Positions 51,690-62,018 of a stretch of DNA of 64,000 bases are shown one piece after another (the first letter of the stretch is position 1; each line of letters starts with the position of its first letter). Both the position numbers and the translations under genes were made by a program. Below the pieces are notes generated by a model. It made no database searches, was not told the DNA's origin, and saw only the letters and a list, made by a program, of their open reading frames with translations. The DNA comes from Thermincola carboxydiphila. Lineage in GTDB: Bacteria > Bacillota > Thermincolia > Thermincolales > UBA2595. Location of the stretch: assembly GCA_016841045.1 (NCBI GenBank), contig JAENZX010000018.1:1-64000 (forward strand), written 5' to 3'.

Positions 51690-52895
51690 TTACTCATTCA
51701 TTGTCAGCATATGACCCAGCTTTTGTTTTTTAGTACTCAGATAAAATTCGTTTGACTCACAGGGCTCTATTTCGATAGGCACCCGCTCAACCACTTCAAG
51801 ATCATACCCCTCCAGCCCGGCAATTTTTCTGGGGTTGTTGGTTAACAGCTTTATATTCTTCATTCCAAGGTCAGCAAGTATCTCTGCACCTATCCCGTAA
51901 TCCCTTAAATCAGCCGGAAAACCTAGGAGTTCATTTGCCTCAACTGTATCTTTTCCCATGTCCTGTAATTCGTAAGCTTTAATCTTGTTTGCCAGACCTA
52001 TTCCACGGCCTTCCTGCCGCATGTAGAGTAAAACTCCGCGACCTTCTCGCTCTATCAGCCGCATGGCCTGAGCTAACTGGTCCCCGCAGTCACACCTGGC
52101 AGAACCAAATACATCACCTGTCAGACATTCGGAATGGACCCGTACCAGAACAGGTTGGTCAGTTGTTACATCTCCCTTAACAAGGGCGACGTGTTCCTTC
52201 CCATCAAGCATGCTCCTGTAGGCAACAACTTTAAATTCACCGTATCGGGTAGGCATTTTTGCTTCACCTGCCCTTTCGACAAACCGTTCCGTCCGCCTTC
52301 GGTAATTAATCAAGTCGGCAATGGTAATTATTTTTAGACCATGTTTCTTTGCAAATTCCTTAAGCTCCGGAACCCTTGCCATGGACCCGTCGTCTTTCAT
52401 AATCTCGCAGATGACACCAGCCGGATAAAGTCCCGCCATTCGAGCCAAGTCAACTGCCGCTTCTGTATGGCCTGCACGGCGTAAAACCCCGCCTTCTTTA
52501 GCCCTTAGAGGGAAAATATGCCCTGGTCTTGCTAAGTCGTCAGGCTTGGTACCGAGGTCAATAAGCGCCTTAATTGTAGCAGCCCTTTCATGGGCGGAAA
52601 TACCTGTTGTTGTTTTTTCCTTGACATCTACCGAAACCGTAAATGCTGTCTCACGGGCGTCTGTATTGCTGGTAACCATAGCATGTAAATCAAGTTCGTC
52701 ACATCTTTCCTGGGTCATCGGGGCACATATTAGTCCTCTACCGTAGGTAGCCATAAAGTTAACGGCCTCAGGAGTTACTTTTTCGGCGGCCATCAGAAGG
52801 TCGCCCTCATTTTCCCTATCCTCATCATCAACCACAATTATCATTTTTCCCTGATTAATATCCTCAATAGCTTCTTTGATAGTATTAAATCCCAT
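51690..52895 (-). CDS. ribBA: Bifunctional dihydroxybutanone phosphate synthase / GTP cyclohydrolase II
   Basis: Residues 1-200 are DHBP synthase ([24 protein letters not shown]-type motif as [13 protein letters not shown]). Residues 205-401 are GTP cyclohydrolase II, with zinc ligands in [17 protein letters not shown] and RQEGRGIGL. It makes the two precursors of riboflavin. The length is normal. The ATG follows GGAGG. It lies third in the rib operon. Confidence 0.97.
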   Translation of the reverse strand: MGFNTIKEAIEDINQGKMIIVVDDEDRENEGDLLMAAEKVTPEAVNFMATYGRGLICAPMTQERCDELDLHAMVTSNTDARETAFTVSVDVKEKTTTGISAHERAATIKALIDLGTKPDDLARPGHIFPLRAKEGGVLRRAGHTEAAVDLARMAGLYPAGVICEIMKDDGSMARVPELKEFAKKHGLKIITIADLINYRRRTERFVERAGEAKMPTRYGEFKVVAYRSMLDGKEHVALVKGDVTTDQPVLVRVHSECLTGDVFGSARCDCGDQLAQAMRLIEREGRGVLLYMRQEGRGIGLANKIKAYELQDMGKDTVEANELLGFPADLRDYGIGAEILADLGMKNIKLLTNNPRKIAGLEGYDLEVVERVPIEIEPCESNEFYLSTKKQKLGHMLTMNE

Positions 52896-52913
52896 ATTAT
52901 TTTCCTCCTTTTA

Positions 52914-53570
52914 TTACAAAAATCCATTCTGAGCCAAAAAGTCTAAACTTAACTTGCCATCATTCGTGGAACTATCGTTTTCCTTAAAGCCCATCAGTCT
53001 TTCCACGTATCTTCCTATGATATCGGACTCCAGATTAACTCTGTCGCCGGTTTTTTTATGACCCAAAGTTGTCATCTTGGCACTATGGGGAATCAGGGAT
53101 ACTACAAGCGCCCTATTGGTACAGTTCACAACAGTAAGACTGATACCGTCTATTGCAACCGAACCCTTGGTAACTACATATTTCATAACCTCAGGAGGGG
53201 CTTCTATCTCAGTCAGAATTGCTATATCTTCTCTCTCCTGACGGCTTATCACGCCCACACCATCAATATGTCCACTGACAATATGTCCGCCAAGTCTGTC
53301 CCCAACCCTAAGAGCCCTTTCAAGGTTAACCCTGTCTCCCGGTTTTAATTCTCCAAGATTCGTCTTCCTTAGAGTCTCCGCCATTACATCAACCTCAAAT
53401 AACGAGGGGCTAAAATTAACTACCGTCAGGCAGATTCCGTTTACAGCAATGCTGTCCCCCAGCTTCACATCGGTCAAAACAACATTTGCGTCAATGGTTA
53501 GCCTTGCCGAATCAGTTCCCTTATGCAATTTTTTTATTTTCCCCATTTCTTCTATAATACCTGTAAACAT
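52914..53570 (-). CDS. ribE: Riboflavin synthase alpha chain
   Basis: Dismutates two lumazines into riboflavin. Two lumazine-binding repeats: MFTGIIEEMGKI with NGICLTV, and GHIVSGHIDGVG with DGISLTVVN. The 218-residue length is typical. The ATG lies 11 bases after GAGGTG. It is preceded by a repeat array, not by a terminator, so it remains in the operon. Confidence 0.95.
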   Translation of the reverse strand: MFTGIIEEMGKIKKLHKGTDSARLTIDANVVLTDVKLGDSIAVNGICLTVVNFSPSLFEVDVMAETLRKTNLGELKPGDRVNLERALRVGDRLGGHIVSGHIDGVGVISRQEREDIAILTEIEAPPEVMKYVVTKGSVAIDGISLTVVNCTNRALVVSLIPHSAKMTTLGHKKTGDRVNLESDIIGRYVERLMGFKENDSSTNDGKLSLDFLAQNGFL

Positions 53571-53592
53571 TAGAGCTGCATCACCTCTCTCT

Positions 53593-53712
53593 AGTGGTGA
53601 GTGGAGTGTGCGGAGTGGGGAGTGAAAATTCAGAAGATTTACTCTGCAAGCAAATCATTTTTACTCTATTGCTCCCCACTCCTCACTCCTCACTCCTCAC
53701 TCCTCACTCATT
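53593..53712. repeat. Heptamer array and its inverted partner at the ribD end
   Basis: Four perfect CACTCCT units (53678-53705) plus a variant face AGTGGGGAGTG-type units at 53593-53624. The array overlaps and supplies the ribD stop codon on the minus strand. Confidence 0.65.
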
Positions 53713-54804
53713 ATATTCCGGGTATCCTTCAATAAAAAAGTCCTCGCCAATCTTTCCCGATTTTGTTCTGCTAAGGCACAAGGCTCTATCCATAAATTCC
53801 ACTCCATGCCCGGCAACCGGGGTAGGAGCATCTGCACCTCCGACAATTTTAGGCGCTATGAAGGTAAGAACCTTGTCTACCAGCTGCTCTTCCAAAAATG
53901 CCGCCGCAACAGTAGCTCCTCCTTCTACCAAAAGACTGGTGATTTCTAACTGACCTAAACTTAACAAAAGGTTATTCAGCTGAATTCTTCCATTTTTATC
54001 AGAATTTATCCTTAAAATCTTAGCATTCCCCTCTGAAAGCGACTTAACCCTTACTTGTGGTGCCTGGTCTGTGACAACAATATATGTCGGGGCGTCAGAG
54101 TCCTGGGTTAATACTAATGAATCCACGGGAGTCCTGGCTTGACTGTCTAGTATAATACGAATCGGGTCGCGTCCCCCCTCCGGCAGCCTGCTGGTTAATG
54201 CAGGGTTATCAGTGATGACGGTATTAACCCCGACAAGTATTGCATCCAACTGATCTCTGAGCCGGTGAACATGTTCCCGAGCCGCGCTTCCGGTAATCCA
54301 CCGTGCATGTCCGGTCCTGGTAGCTATTTTCCCATCAAGTGTCATGGCGGTTTTCAATAAAACAAAGGGAGTCTTTTGGGTTATATATTTAATAAAAACC
54401 TCATTTAACTCGCGGGCTTCCTTTTCAAAGAGGCCTACGTTTACCTTAATTCCGGCATCAGTCATGAGTTTGATGCCCCTCCCTGCAACCAGGGGATTAG
54501 GATCCTGCATAGCCACGAAAACCTCGGAAATTCCTGCCTTAATTACAGCTTCGCTACAGGGTGGAGTCCTACCATAATGCGAACATGGCTCAAGGGTTAC
54601 GTACAGTGTTGACCCCTTGGCCTTCTCCCCTGCTTCCTTCAGAGCATGTATCTCCGCATGGGGGGTTCCAGCTTTTTTATGGTAACCCTGTCCTATTATC
54701 TGCCCATCTTTCAGTAAAACCGCCCCCACCATTGGGTTTGGATTTGTTCTGCCCCTTGCTTTCTCTGCCAGCTCCAGTGCCATCCGCATATATTTCTCAT
54801 GCAT
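53704..54804 (-). CDS. ribD: Bifunctional riboflavin deaminase/reductase RibD
   Basis: The deaminase part (1-145) has zinc ligands in GTPHAEIHAL and EPCSHYGRTPPC; the reductase part (145-365) has KTAMTLDGKIATRTG and the SLLVEGGAT NADPH loop. The ATG at 54804 (MHEKYMRMALELAEKA) follows AAAGGAAG by 9 bases; frames to 54915 would run through the riboswitch terminator. It is the first gene of the rib operon, under FMN riboswitch control. Confidence 0.95.
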   Translation of the reverse strand: MHEKYMRMALELAEKARGRTNPNPMVGAVLLKDGQIIGQGYHKKAGTPHAEIHALKEAGEKAKGSTLYVTLEPCSHYGRTPPCSEAVIKAGISEVFVAMQDPNPLVAGRGIKLMTDAGIKVNVGLFEKEARELNEVFIKYITQKTPFVLLKTAMTLDGKIATRTGHARWITGSAAREHVHRLRDQLDAILVGVNTVITDNPALTSRLPEGGRDPIRIILDSQARTPVDSLVLTQDSDAPTYIVVTDQAPQVRVKSLSEGNAKILRINSDKNGRIQLNNLLLSLGQLEITSLLVEGGATVAAAFLEEQLVDKVLTFIAPKIVGGADAPTPVAGHGVEFMDRALCLSRTKSGKIGEDFFIEGYPEYNE

Positions 54805-54876
54805 GGGCATATACTTCCTTTCCGACCTAATCTCAGATTTAATTTCACATCCCATGTGAGTTTTACCATTAATAAA

Positions 54877-54911
54877 ATCAAAAATGCCCTGAAGACAATC
54901 CTTCAGGGCAT
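54877..54911 (-). terminator. Riboswitch-controlled terminator before ribD
   Basis: Perfect arms ATGCCCTGAAG and CTTCAGGGCAT around a 6-base loop, followed on the minus strand by TTTTTGATTTT. It stands between the FMN aptamer and ribD and would stop transcription when FMN is bound. Confidence 0.92.
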
Positions 54912-54942
54912 ACATGACAAAAAGATACGCGCAAATTATACG

Positions 54943-55067
54943 CTCCCTTCTCCCATCCAGACTTTAACTGTCGGCCCCGGAATCTAACCGGGTCAGCCTC
55001 AAAAGGCTCGCGGGCTTACTCTAATCGAGAACACCGCCGGTAAGGAATTTCACCTGTCCCTGAAGGT
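54943..55067 (-). promoter_or_regulatory. FMN riboswitch (RFN element)
   Basis: The minus strand carries the conserved RFN blocks in order: CTTCAGGGACAGGTGAAATT, ACCGGCGGT, AAGCCCGCGAGC, GACCCGGT with GATTCCGG, and GTCTGGATGGGAGAAG. It controls the ribDE-BA-H operon by sensing FMN and acts through the terminator just downstream. Confidence 0.97.
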
Positions 55068-55194
55068 ATAGCTAACTGTATAGATTTATTATAACTAAGT
55101 ATATATATGTTTCGATTTGGTGTCAAGAAATTTGCCTCAAATGCCGGAATTGCAGCCTAAACGGTTGTTTAGCCGGATTAAAATAGTTATCATA

Positions 55195-55851
55195 TCAAAG
55201 TGCGCAGCTCATTCTCAGGTCTTTTACCGCCTGAGGCACATCCGCTGCTCCGAAAACGGCTGACCCTGCAACAAGAACAGTTGCTCCCGCTTCAACTATT
55301 TGACGCGCAATTTCGGGATTAACGCCGCCATCCACCTGGATCTCAGTGTTTAATCCCCGTTCTTTAATCATCTGTCTTAACGCTGTTATCTTGGGCAGGA
55401 CCTCAGGGATAAACGACTGCCCGCCAAACCCAGGGTTAACTGTCATAAGTAGAACCATATCAAGGCTGTCCAGCACATAATCAATGGTATTAAGGGGTGT
55501 TGCAGGGTTTAACGCAACAGCAGCCTTTACCCCGAGGGATTTTAAGTTCTGAACAGAACGATGCAGGTGAGGACAGGCCTCAACATGAATGCTGATTAGA
55601 TCCGCCCCAGCTTTAACAAATTCCTCTGCATACTTATCAGCATGTTCTATCATCAGGTGTACATCAAATATAAGTTTACTATGCGGCCTAAGGGCTTTTA
55701 CAACCAGAGGTCCAATAGTTATATTGGGGACAAAATGACCATCCATTACATCAATATGCAGGTATTCAACCCCTGCATCTTCCACCAAACGAACCTGTTC
55801 TCCGAGACGGCTGAAATCTGCTGACAATATTGATGGCGCAATTTTCACCAT
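55195..55851 (-). CDS. rpe: Ribulose-phosphate 3-epimerase
   Basis: Interconverts ribulose-5-phosphate and xylulose-5-phosphate. [28 protein letters not shown], and VNPGFGGQ with QVDGGVN are the TIM-barrel motifs with the metal-binding His/Asp. The 218-residue length is normal. GGAGA precedes the ATG. It ends the right-hand cluster, 2 bases after rsgA. Confidence 0.96.
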   Translation of the reverse strand: MVKIAPSILSADFSRLGEQVRLVEDAGVEYLHIDVMDGHFVPNITIGPLVVKALRPHSKLIFDVHLMIEHADKYAEEFVKAGADLISIHVEACPHLHRSVQNLKSLGVKAAVALNPATPLNTIDYVLDSLDMVLLMTVNPGFGGQSFIPEVLPKITALRQMIKERGLNTEIQVDGGVNPEIARQIVEAGATVLVAGSAVFGAADVPQAVKDLRMSCAL

Positions 55852-55853
55852 GA

Positions 55854-56726
55854 TTAATATCTCCTCTCCCGTTCAATCAACTCTTCAAGAAAAATGAGAT
55901 AGTGCTCGTAGCGCTTCTCACTTATATGCCCAACCTTAACCGCCTTCTTAACTGCGCATTCGGGCTCAGCCCGATGGAGGCAGCCATTGAATTTACATCT
56001 GTCCAGATGCTCCAAAAAATCGGGAAACAGCTCAGGAAGACTCTCTTTATCAATTTCAGGTAAATACAAACTGCTGAAACCCGGGCTATCTACAACCATT
56101 GAACCAGGTTCCGTCTCAAGAAGCTCAGCATAGCGGGTTGTATGGCGACCACGCCCTATTTTATCACTTACTTTTCCGGTCTTAAGACTAAAACCAGGAT
56201 GCACAGCATTTAAAAGTGAGGACTTTCCGGCCCCCGATGGTCCTGCTAAAACAGTAATTCGACCATGCAGACACTCCCGGAGTTGGTCTACTCCAGTTCC
56301 TGATACCGTGCTGGTAGGAATCACCCGGTAACCCGTTTTTCTGTAGTCTGCAACCAAACCCTCCAGGTACTCGTCCTCAACCAGATCACTCTTATTAAAA
56401 CATATGACAGGACTAATATCAGCAGCCTCAGCCTGGACCAGTATACGATCCAGCAACTCAGTCTGGGGAGCAGGATCTCTACAGGCAAAAACAATTACTA
56501 CCTGTTCAACATTAGCAACAGCAGGCCTGTCCAATCTGGTGGCACGGGGCAGCACTTCTTCGATAACCCCTTTTTTGTCGGCTGTTTCCTTTACTTTAAC
56601 CCTGTCACCGGCCAGAACACTTTGCTTTGTCAGTCTGAATTTACCACGCAGGCGGCATTCCCAGATGTCACCCTCGATATCGACATAACAAAATCCACTA
56701 TAGGTCCTGACTACGACTCCGTTCAA
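55854..56726 (-). CDS. rsgA: Ribosome small-subunit biogenesis GTPase RsgA
   Basis: A circularly permuted GTPase that matures the 30S subunit. An OB domain is followed by NKSD, then [12 protein letters not shown] and DSPGF, the permuted G-motif order. A zinc knuckle (C-x4-C-x-H-x5-[15 protein letters not shown]) closes it. The TTG start follows GGAGG. It sits between prkC and rpe, as in Bacillus. Confidence 0.96.
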   Translation of the reverse strand: MNGVVVRTYSGFCYVDIEGDIWECRLRGKFRLTKQSVLAGDRVKVKETADKKGVIEEVLPRATRLDRPAVANVEQVVIVFACRDPAPQTELLDRILVQAEAADISPVICFNKSDLVEDEYLEGLVADYRKTGYRVIPTSTVSGTGVDQLRECLHGRITVLAGPSGAGKSSLLNAVHPGFSLKTGKVSDKIGRGRHTTRYAELLETEPGSMVVDSPGFSSLYLPEIDKESLPELFPDFLEHLDRCKFNGCLHRAEPECAVKKAVKVGHISEKRYEHYLIFLEELIERERRY

Positions 56727-56737
56727 ACAAAGACCTC

Positions 56738-58609
56738 CTATTCAACCAACCGTTCCTCAACTGGTTGAGTCATATCGTCAATAAACACCTGAATCTTGCC
56801 TTTATTATAGTAAGTAACTACCCGTGTGAAGGAATCCCCGGGATTGTGTTCCGCCTCATACGCAATTCTTGTCCCGGCATCATCGATAACTACAACTTTC
56901 ACTTTATGTGAAACACCATCATTGGGAATCGCCACATTAACTGCAGCAGTTTTAGCTTCAGGTCCGGGCCCTTTGCTCAAAACAACTTTAACTTCGTCCC
57001 CTTCACGGATTTGGCTGTTTGGCGAGGGTTCCTGCCTCATAACAGTACCTGGAAGGAATGATGTGCTCTCCTCCTGAGTAATGTCCGAACTTAATTTTAA
57101 ATTAACAGCCTGAAGTTTGTTTCTAGCTTCCTCCAGGGATAAACCGGTTATGTCAGGCACTATAGCATTCTTCGGTTCTTTGCCTTTGCTGATTACAAGT
57201 TTAACAACAGTTCCTTTAACCGCATCTGTGTTTCCTTCGGGAGTTTGCGAAACTACTGCTCCCGGGGGAATATCCTCACTGAAATCTTCGGAGGTCGTGT
57301 AGTCAAAACCAGCATTACTTAACTCAATCTGTGCCGCATCACGTTCTTTCTTGACCACGTCAGGCACAACAGCTATTTCAGGTCCCTGGCTGTAGGTAAG
57401 AATAACCTTTGAGTTGACCTTTGCTCTTTTACCCGGTTCCGGATCCTGTGTTATAACATACCCATCAGTTACTTTGGGGTCATGACGTCCGGTTATGGAC
57501 CAGTTGAGATTTAATTCGCTTAGTTTATCCTGAGCCTGTTCAATAGGCATATCCCTGACATCAGGCACTACAACCTCAGATACGTTAAGATATAAATTAA
57601 GTCCGTAAACAGCTCCTGCCATCAGACCTATTAATATAGCCGCTATCATTACCTTGGCGAACGGCTTCATTCTTCTCTTTCTTTTCCGGTAATTCATTTC
57701 TTCCTCATCTGTCTGCTTATCTTTTGTAATAACCACAGGGCCATTAAGTATCCGGGTTGCATACTGGTCATCATCCTGCAGCCGAGAATCCCCGTGATCT
57801 GATATCCTGGCTAGTTCCCGGGCCATTTCACCTGCCGAATTATATCTCATGGCAATATCTTTTTCCATTGCCTTAAGTATTATCCTTTCCACTTCAGGAG
57901 GTATCTGTGGATTCAACCTGCATGGTGGTATCGGACGTTCCTGAATCTGCTTCAAGGCCACGGCGATTGGGGTTTCACCTTCAAAAGGCACTTTCCCCGT
58001 AACCATCTCGTAAAGTACAACGCCTACAGAATAAATGTCCGATTTAATGCTGGTACTGCCGCCTTTTGCCTGTTCGGGAGAGAAATAATGAACAGAACCC
58101 ACAATAGTTTCCGAGTTTGTTATTGTAATTGAACTCAAAATCTGAGCAATACCAAAATCCGTTACCTTTATCCTGCCATTATCCATAACAAGGATGTTAT
58201 GAGGTTTAATATCCCTGTGAACTATCCCATTTTCATGCGCATCCTGTAAACCCTCACAAATTTGCCTGGTTATATCAATAGCATGCTTAACAGGAATTGT
58301 CCCAAGTTCTTTGATAACTTGTTTGAGATTTCTTCCTTCTATATACTCCATAACAATATAATGGGTTTGGTTTTCCTGACCGACATCATATACACTCACA
58401 ATATTAGGATGAGACAGCTTTGCAACAGCCTGGGCTTCTTTACGGAAACGGGCAACGAACTCTTCATCACCTGTATACTCCGGTCGAAGGACTTTGACTG
58501 TCACAGGGCGGTTTAAAAGCGTATCCCTGGCTTTGTAAATTAATGCCATTCCGCCGCCGCCCAGCTGAAACAATATCTCGTATCTGCCGCCTAACAAAGT
58601 GCCTATCAT
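56738..58609 (-). CDS. prkC: PASTA-domain Ser/Thr protein kinase PrkC
   Basis: A membrane kinase that senses peptidoglycan fragments. The kinase domain (about 8-270) has the catalytic HRDIKPHN (Asp about 131) and VTDFGIAQ. A membrane helix (about 325-345) is followed by three PASTA domains (VVPDVRDMPIEQAQ, VVPDVVKKERDAA, IVPDITGLSLEEA) and a short C-terminal part (about 575-623). It probably phosphorylates targets read by the FHA proteins. The ATG follows GGGGTGAG. Confidence 0.95.
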   Translation of the reverse strand: MIGTLLGGRYEILFQLGGGGMALIYKARDTLLNRPVTVKVLRPEYTGDEEFVARFRKEAQAVAKLSHPNIVSVYDVGQENQTHYIVMEYIEGRNLKQVIKELGTIPVKHAIDITRQICEGLQDAHENGIVHRDIKPHNILVMDNGRIKVTDFGIAQILSSITITNSETIVGSVHYFSPEQAKGGSTSIKSDIYSVGVVLYEMVTGKVPFEGETPIAVALKQIQERPIPPCRLNPQIPPEVERIILKAMEKDIAMRYNSAGEMARELARISDHGDSRLQDDDQYATRILNGPVVITKDKQTDEEEMNYRKRKRRMKPFAKVMIAAILIGLMAGAVYGLNLYLNVSEVVVPDVRDMPIEQAQDKLSELNLNWSITGRHDPKVTDGYVITQDPEPGKRAKVNSKVILTYSQGPEIAVVPDVVKKERDAAQIELSNAGFDYTTSEDFSEDIPPGAVVSQTPEGNTDAVKGTVVKLVISKGKEPKNAIVPDITGLSLEEARNKLQAVNLKLSSDITQEESTSFLPGTVMRQEPSPNSQIREGDEVKVVLSKGPGPEAKTAAVNVAIPNDGVSHKVKVVVIDDAGTRIAYEAEHNPGDSFTRVVTYYNKGKIQVFIDDMTQPVEERLVE

Positions 58610-58616
58610 AAAGGTC

Positions 58617-60008
58617 TCACCCCTTTTTTCTTATTACTGCTTTTATGACTTCTCGTGCTATAGGGGCAGCTTCACGTCCCCCTGTCCCACCATTTTCGAT
58701 TATAACAGCTACCGCAACCTGAGGATTTACAGCAGGTGCAAACCCAACAAACCAGGCATGCGGTGCTCCATGGGGGTTCTCAGCTGTTCCCGTTTTACCA
58801 GCTACCGGTATATTATAAATGGCTGCCTTGCTGCCTGTCCCTCTGTCCACAACTTCAACCATTGATTCGCGAAGCCAAGCTGCAACAGTTCCATCAACAG
58901 CAACAGATAATTCTTCTGGTTTTAGGCGCCAAACAACTTCGCCTTCTGTATTATGAATCTCATCAACCAGCCGGGGGGCCATTATCACACCATTGTTTGC
59001 TACAGCTGCTGTAGCCATCACCATGTTAAGAGGTGTCAACAACAGTCGTCCCTGACCAATAGCTGTTTCCCCAAGTTCAAGCTTTGAATTTGGGTTCGGT
59101 ATCCGGCCCTCTGAAACAGGTAACTCAAAGGGCAGCTTCCTGTTTAGCCAAAATTTACGTGATATTTCCAATAATTCGGGTGCACCAAGTTCAATTCCAA
59201 GCTTTGCAAAAACGTAATTACTCGAAACAGCAAAAGCCCTTTTGAAACTCAGCAGCCCTTTAGCCTGACTATCATTGATACGCCTTCCTTCAATAACTAT
59301 ATAGCCAGGTGCCTCAAACGAATCATTTAATATTTCAGGGTTTTTTGTCAAAATTCCTGCTGCCGTGATTACTTTGAAGGTTGACCCCGGGGGATAAAGC
59401 CCCTGGGCTGCTCTATTCAACAAGGGACTCTCAGGATTTTTATTGAGATTTTCCCATTGCAGTTCAAGATTTTCAGGGTTAAAACCCGGCTTGCTAACCA
59501 TTGCAAGCACCCGGCCAGTAGAAGGTTCAACAGCAACTACAGCCCCCTTACGCTGACCAAGCAGCCGGTAAGCCAACTGCTGTACCGAAGAGTCTATACT
59601 TAATACTATGTCATTTCCCTGTTCAGGACTGCCGACTTTTTTTAATGACCAGAAATCGGTTCCGGTAGATTCTACATCAAACCCCAACAGAGTACTGCTG
59701 TAAGCTGCTTCCAAACCTGCCCGTCCGTATCGTTTCGAGACATAGCCTGTTATATTACCAAGTACTTCTCCATACGGATATGTGCGTCTCTTGGTTCCGT
59801 TTTCCGTAATGGTTTCAGCCAAGACTCTTCCTTTAGAATCCAGTATTCGTCCCCTGTATACCTTTTCCTCCAAAGACTGAAGCCTCCTGTTTCTTGGATG
59901 ATTCAGGAGTTCATCAGCTTTAAAGACCTGTAAATAGGTAAGATAACCGATATTTAACAGAAAAGCGGCAATTACCAAACCTGCTATCTTAACAATGTTT
60001 TTATTCAT
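58617..60008 (-). CDS. Penicillin-binding transpeptidase (class B, PbpA-like)
   Basis: Cross-links peptidoglycan. It has an N-terminal membrane helix (about 7-26), a dimerisation domain, then the transpeptidase with STFK (Ser about 207), SSN and KTGT (about 405). The 463-residue length fits the short PbpA form rather than FtsI. GGAG lies 7 bases before the ATG. It overlaps the transcript of ftsW (2-base gap), which usually pairs with such a transpeptidase. Confidence 0.93.
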   Translation of the reverse strand: MNKNIVKIAGLVIAAFLLNIGYLTYLQVFKADELLNHPRNRRLQSLEEKVYRGRILDSKGRVLAETITENGTKRRTYPYGEVLGNITGYVSKRYGRAGLEAAYSSTLLGFDVESTGTDFWSLKKVGSPEQGNDIVLSIDSSVQQLAYRLLGQRKGAVVAVEPSTGRVLAMVSKPGFNPENLELQWENLNKNPESPLLNRAAQGLYPPGSTFKVITAAGILTKNPEILNDSFEAPGYIVIEGRRINDSQAKGLLSFKRAFAVSSNYVFAKLGIELGAPELLEISRKFWLNRKLPFELPVSEGRIPNPNSKLELGETAIGQGRLLLTPLNMVMATAAVANNGVIMAPRLVDEIHNTEGEVVWRLKPEELSVAVDGTVAAWLRESMVEVVDRGTGSKAAIYNIPVAGKTGTAENPHGAPHAWFVGFAPAVNPQVAVAVIIENGGTGGREAAPIAREVIKAVIRKKG

Positions 60009-60010
60009 TG

Positions 60011-61276
60011 TCAGGCTCCGTTCTTCGCCGATATATTCATTAAAAGCCCTAGTAGAATGTAATTTGAAACCAGAGAACTCCCCCCGTAACTGACAAAGGG
60101 CAGGGTAACACCGGTTAGAGGAAAGAGTTTGATGACTCCTCCCACAATTACAAGGGTCTGTATTGCTAGCAATGTGGTCAGACCTGCCGCCAGTAAAGTT
60201 CCAAATCCGTCACCAGCCTTCAGGGCTATTGTGAAACCGCGGTAAATCAAAAGACAATATATTATTATTAGGGCAACAGCCCCAAGGAGACCAGTTTCCT
60301 CTGCCCAGGCAGAAAACACAAAATCCGTATGCACTGCCGGGATAAGTTTTGGATGTCCCAGACCAAGTCCGGTTCCATATAACCCTCCAGACCCGATGGC
60401 AAAAAGTGATTGTATTATCTGGTAGCCTTTACCTTCTATGTCGTTCCAGGGGTTGAGCCAAATATTTACCCTTACCTGAACATGATAAAAAAGAAAATAA
60501 CACAAAAGAGCACCTATTGCAAAAAGTAAAATCCCGCTAAATATATAAGACCATCGGCCAGTAGCTATAAAAATCATTGCCAGAAACGCCCCGAAGAAGA
60601 TGAGTGCTGCCCCGAGGTCCTTCTGAAATATAAGAAGTACCAGAGAAAATCCCCACATGATCAGCAGAGGGCCTATGTATTGCAAACTCGGAACCTGGAT
60701 ACCAAAGAAACTTCTTGTACCCTGAGTAAAAATTTCTTTTTTTTCTTCAAGATAGCTGGATAGAAATATCACCAAAATTATTTTAACTAGCTCTGAAGGC
60801 TGAAATTTAAAATAACCCAGATTGAGCCAACTTCTCGCCCCTCCCACTGTTGTACCAAAAAGGATAGTACTAAGGAGAAGTAAAAGTCCGCAAAAAATAT
60901 ATATGTATTTATACTCTTCAAGAAATCTGTAATCACGCAGCCCGGCAGCTATCAGTATAAAAATCGCAACTCCCGCCATAAGCCAGATGGTTTGACGTAC
61001 GACAAGGTCCGGTGACAATCTTAAAATCATAATCAGACCAATAACGCTCATCATTGCTGCAAGTGGAAATATGTACGGATCTGCGGTAGATTTTCTTTTT
61101 TCAAGCAGTACATGGGCCCCAATAAAAGTTATCGCTACCAATAGAGCAAGAGTCAACGGCAGCCTAACGTCTTTTATAGAGTCTGCAGCAAAGAGACTAG
61201 CTATTCCCAGACCAAGAAAAGTAATTATGATAGTAAACAGGCCCTTTTCAACCCTGCGGATGATTCCTAAAGACAT
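60011..61276 (-). CDS. FtsW/RodA/SpoVE-family peptidoglycan glycosyltransferase
   Basis: A SEDS glycosyltransferase with about ten membrane helices. NLGYFKFQPSELVKIILV and FVSYGGSSLVSNYILLGLL (family PxSYGGSS-type) are diagnostic. It pairs with the class B PBP immediately downstream. The ATG at 61276 (MSLGIIRRVEK) follows GCAGGGG by 9 bases; the ATG at 61285 abuts that site. Whether it serves elongation, division or cortex synthesis is open. Confidence 0.93.
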   Translation of the reverse strand: MSLGIIRRVEKGLFTIIITFLGLGIASLFAADSIKDVRLPLTLALLVAITFIGAHVLLEKRKSTADPYIFPLAAMMSVIGLIMILRLSPDLVVRQTIWLMAGVAIFILIAAGLRDYRFLEEYKYIYIFCGLLLLLSTILFGTTVGGARSWLNLGYFKFQPSELVKIILVIFLSSYLEEKKEIFTQGTRSFFGIQVPSLQYIGPLLIMWGFSLVLLIFQKDLGAALIFFGAFLAMIFIATGRWSYIFSGILLFAIGALLCYFLFYHVQVRVNIWLNPWNDIEGKGYQIIQSLFAIGSGGLYGTGLGLGHPKLIPAVHTDFVFSAWAEETGLLGAVALIIIYCLLIYRGFTIALKAGDGFGTLLAAGLTTLLAIQTLVIVGGVIKLFPLTGVTLPFVSYGGSSLVSNYILLGLLMNISAKNGA

Positions 61277-61295
61277 TTTGTCCATCCCCTGCCCG

Positions 61296-62018
61296 CTATT
61301 CTATCTGAAATAAAACAACAGTTATATTATCCCCGCCACCTCGATCAAGAGCGCGTTCAGTGAGGAGTTTTGCCCTTTCCTGGAGAGGTATTTCTGTACC
61401 CGCAAGCTGCTTCAGTTCTTCGGGATTCACAAGATTGGACAGGCCATCTGTACAAAGTATTATGATATCCCCGCTCAAAACCTGTTCAATGTTAATGTCA
61501 ACATCAACTGTACGCGAAGTGCCAATAGCCCTGGTGAGCACATTTTTCTGAGGATGGTTTTCTGCTTCTTCCGGGGTTATCCCACCCGATTTAACAAGCT
61601 CATTGACCAAAGAGTGGTCACTTGTCAAAAGTCGTATTTCTTCTCCTCTGATAAGATATGCCCTGGAGTCACCTACATGGGCTACATAAATCTTATTTTC
61701 CTGGTGAACTGCTGCAGTAATCGTTGTTCCCATCCCGCGGAATTTTTCTTCATCTGTACTGGCAAACTCAAGTACAGCGGCATTAGCATTGCATACCGCC
61801 TGGCGAAGTGCTTCAACCGGGTCTTTGTCCAGCATGGTGGAGTTCGTGCGCAAATACGACGTCAACTCATCAAGTGCCAGACGACTGGCGATTTCACCGG
61901 CCTTATGCCCTCCCATACCGTCAGCTACAGCAAAAAGTTTTATATCATCACAGACACAGCAATTGTCCTCATTGTTTTTTCTGACCAACCCAATGTGGGA
62001 CATTTTACTCCACTTCAT
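61296..62018 (-). CDS. prpC: PP2C-type protein phosphatase PrpC
   Basis: Removes phosphate from Ser/Thr targets of PrkC. The metal-binding Asp residues are kept in NNEDNCCV, ADGMGGHKAGE, HVGDSRAYLI and CTDGLSNLV, with GGGDNITVVL at the end. The 240-residue length is normal. The ATG at 62018 follows GAGGTGGGAG and overlaps the FHA gene stop by 14 bases. Confidence 0.95.
   Translation of the reverse strand: MKWSKMSHIGLVRKNNEDNCCVCDDIKLFAVADGMGGHKAGEIASRLALDELTSYLRTNSTMLDKDPVEALRQAVCNANAAVLEFASTDEEKFRGMGTTITAAVHQENKIYVAHVGDSRAYLIRGEEIRLLTSDHSLVNELVKSGGITPEEAENHPQKNVLTRAIGTSRTVDVDINIEQVLSGDIIILCTDGLSNLVNPEELKQLAGTEIPLQERAKLLTERALDRGGGDNITVVLFQIE

Noticed and set aside
53678-53712. CRISPR-like array
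   Set aside because: The repeat units are only 7 bases with no spacers, so it is a simple tandem repeat.
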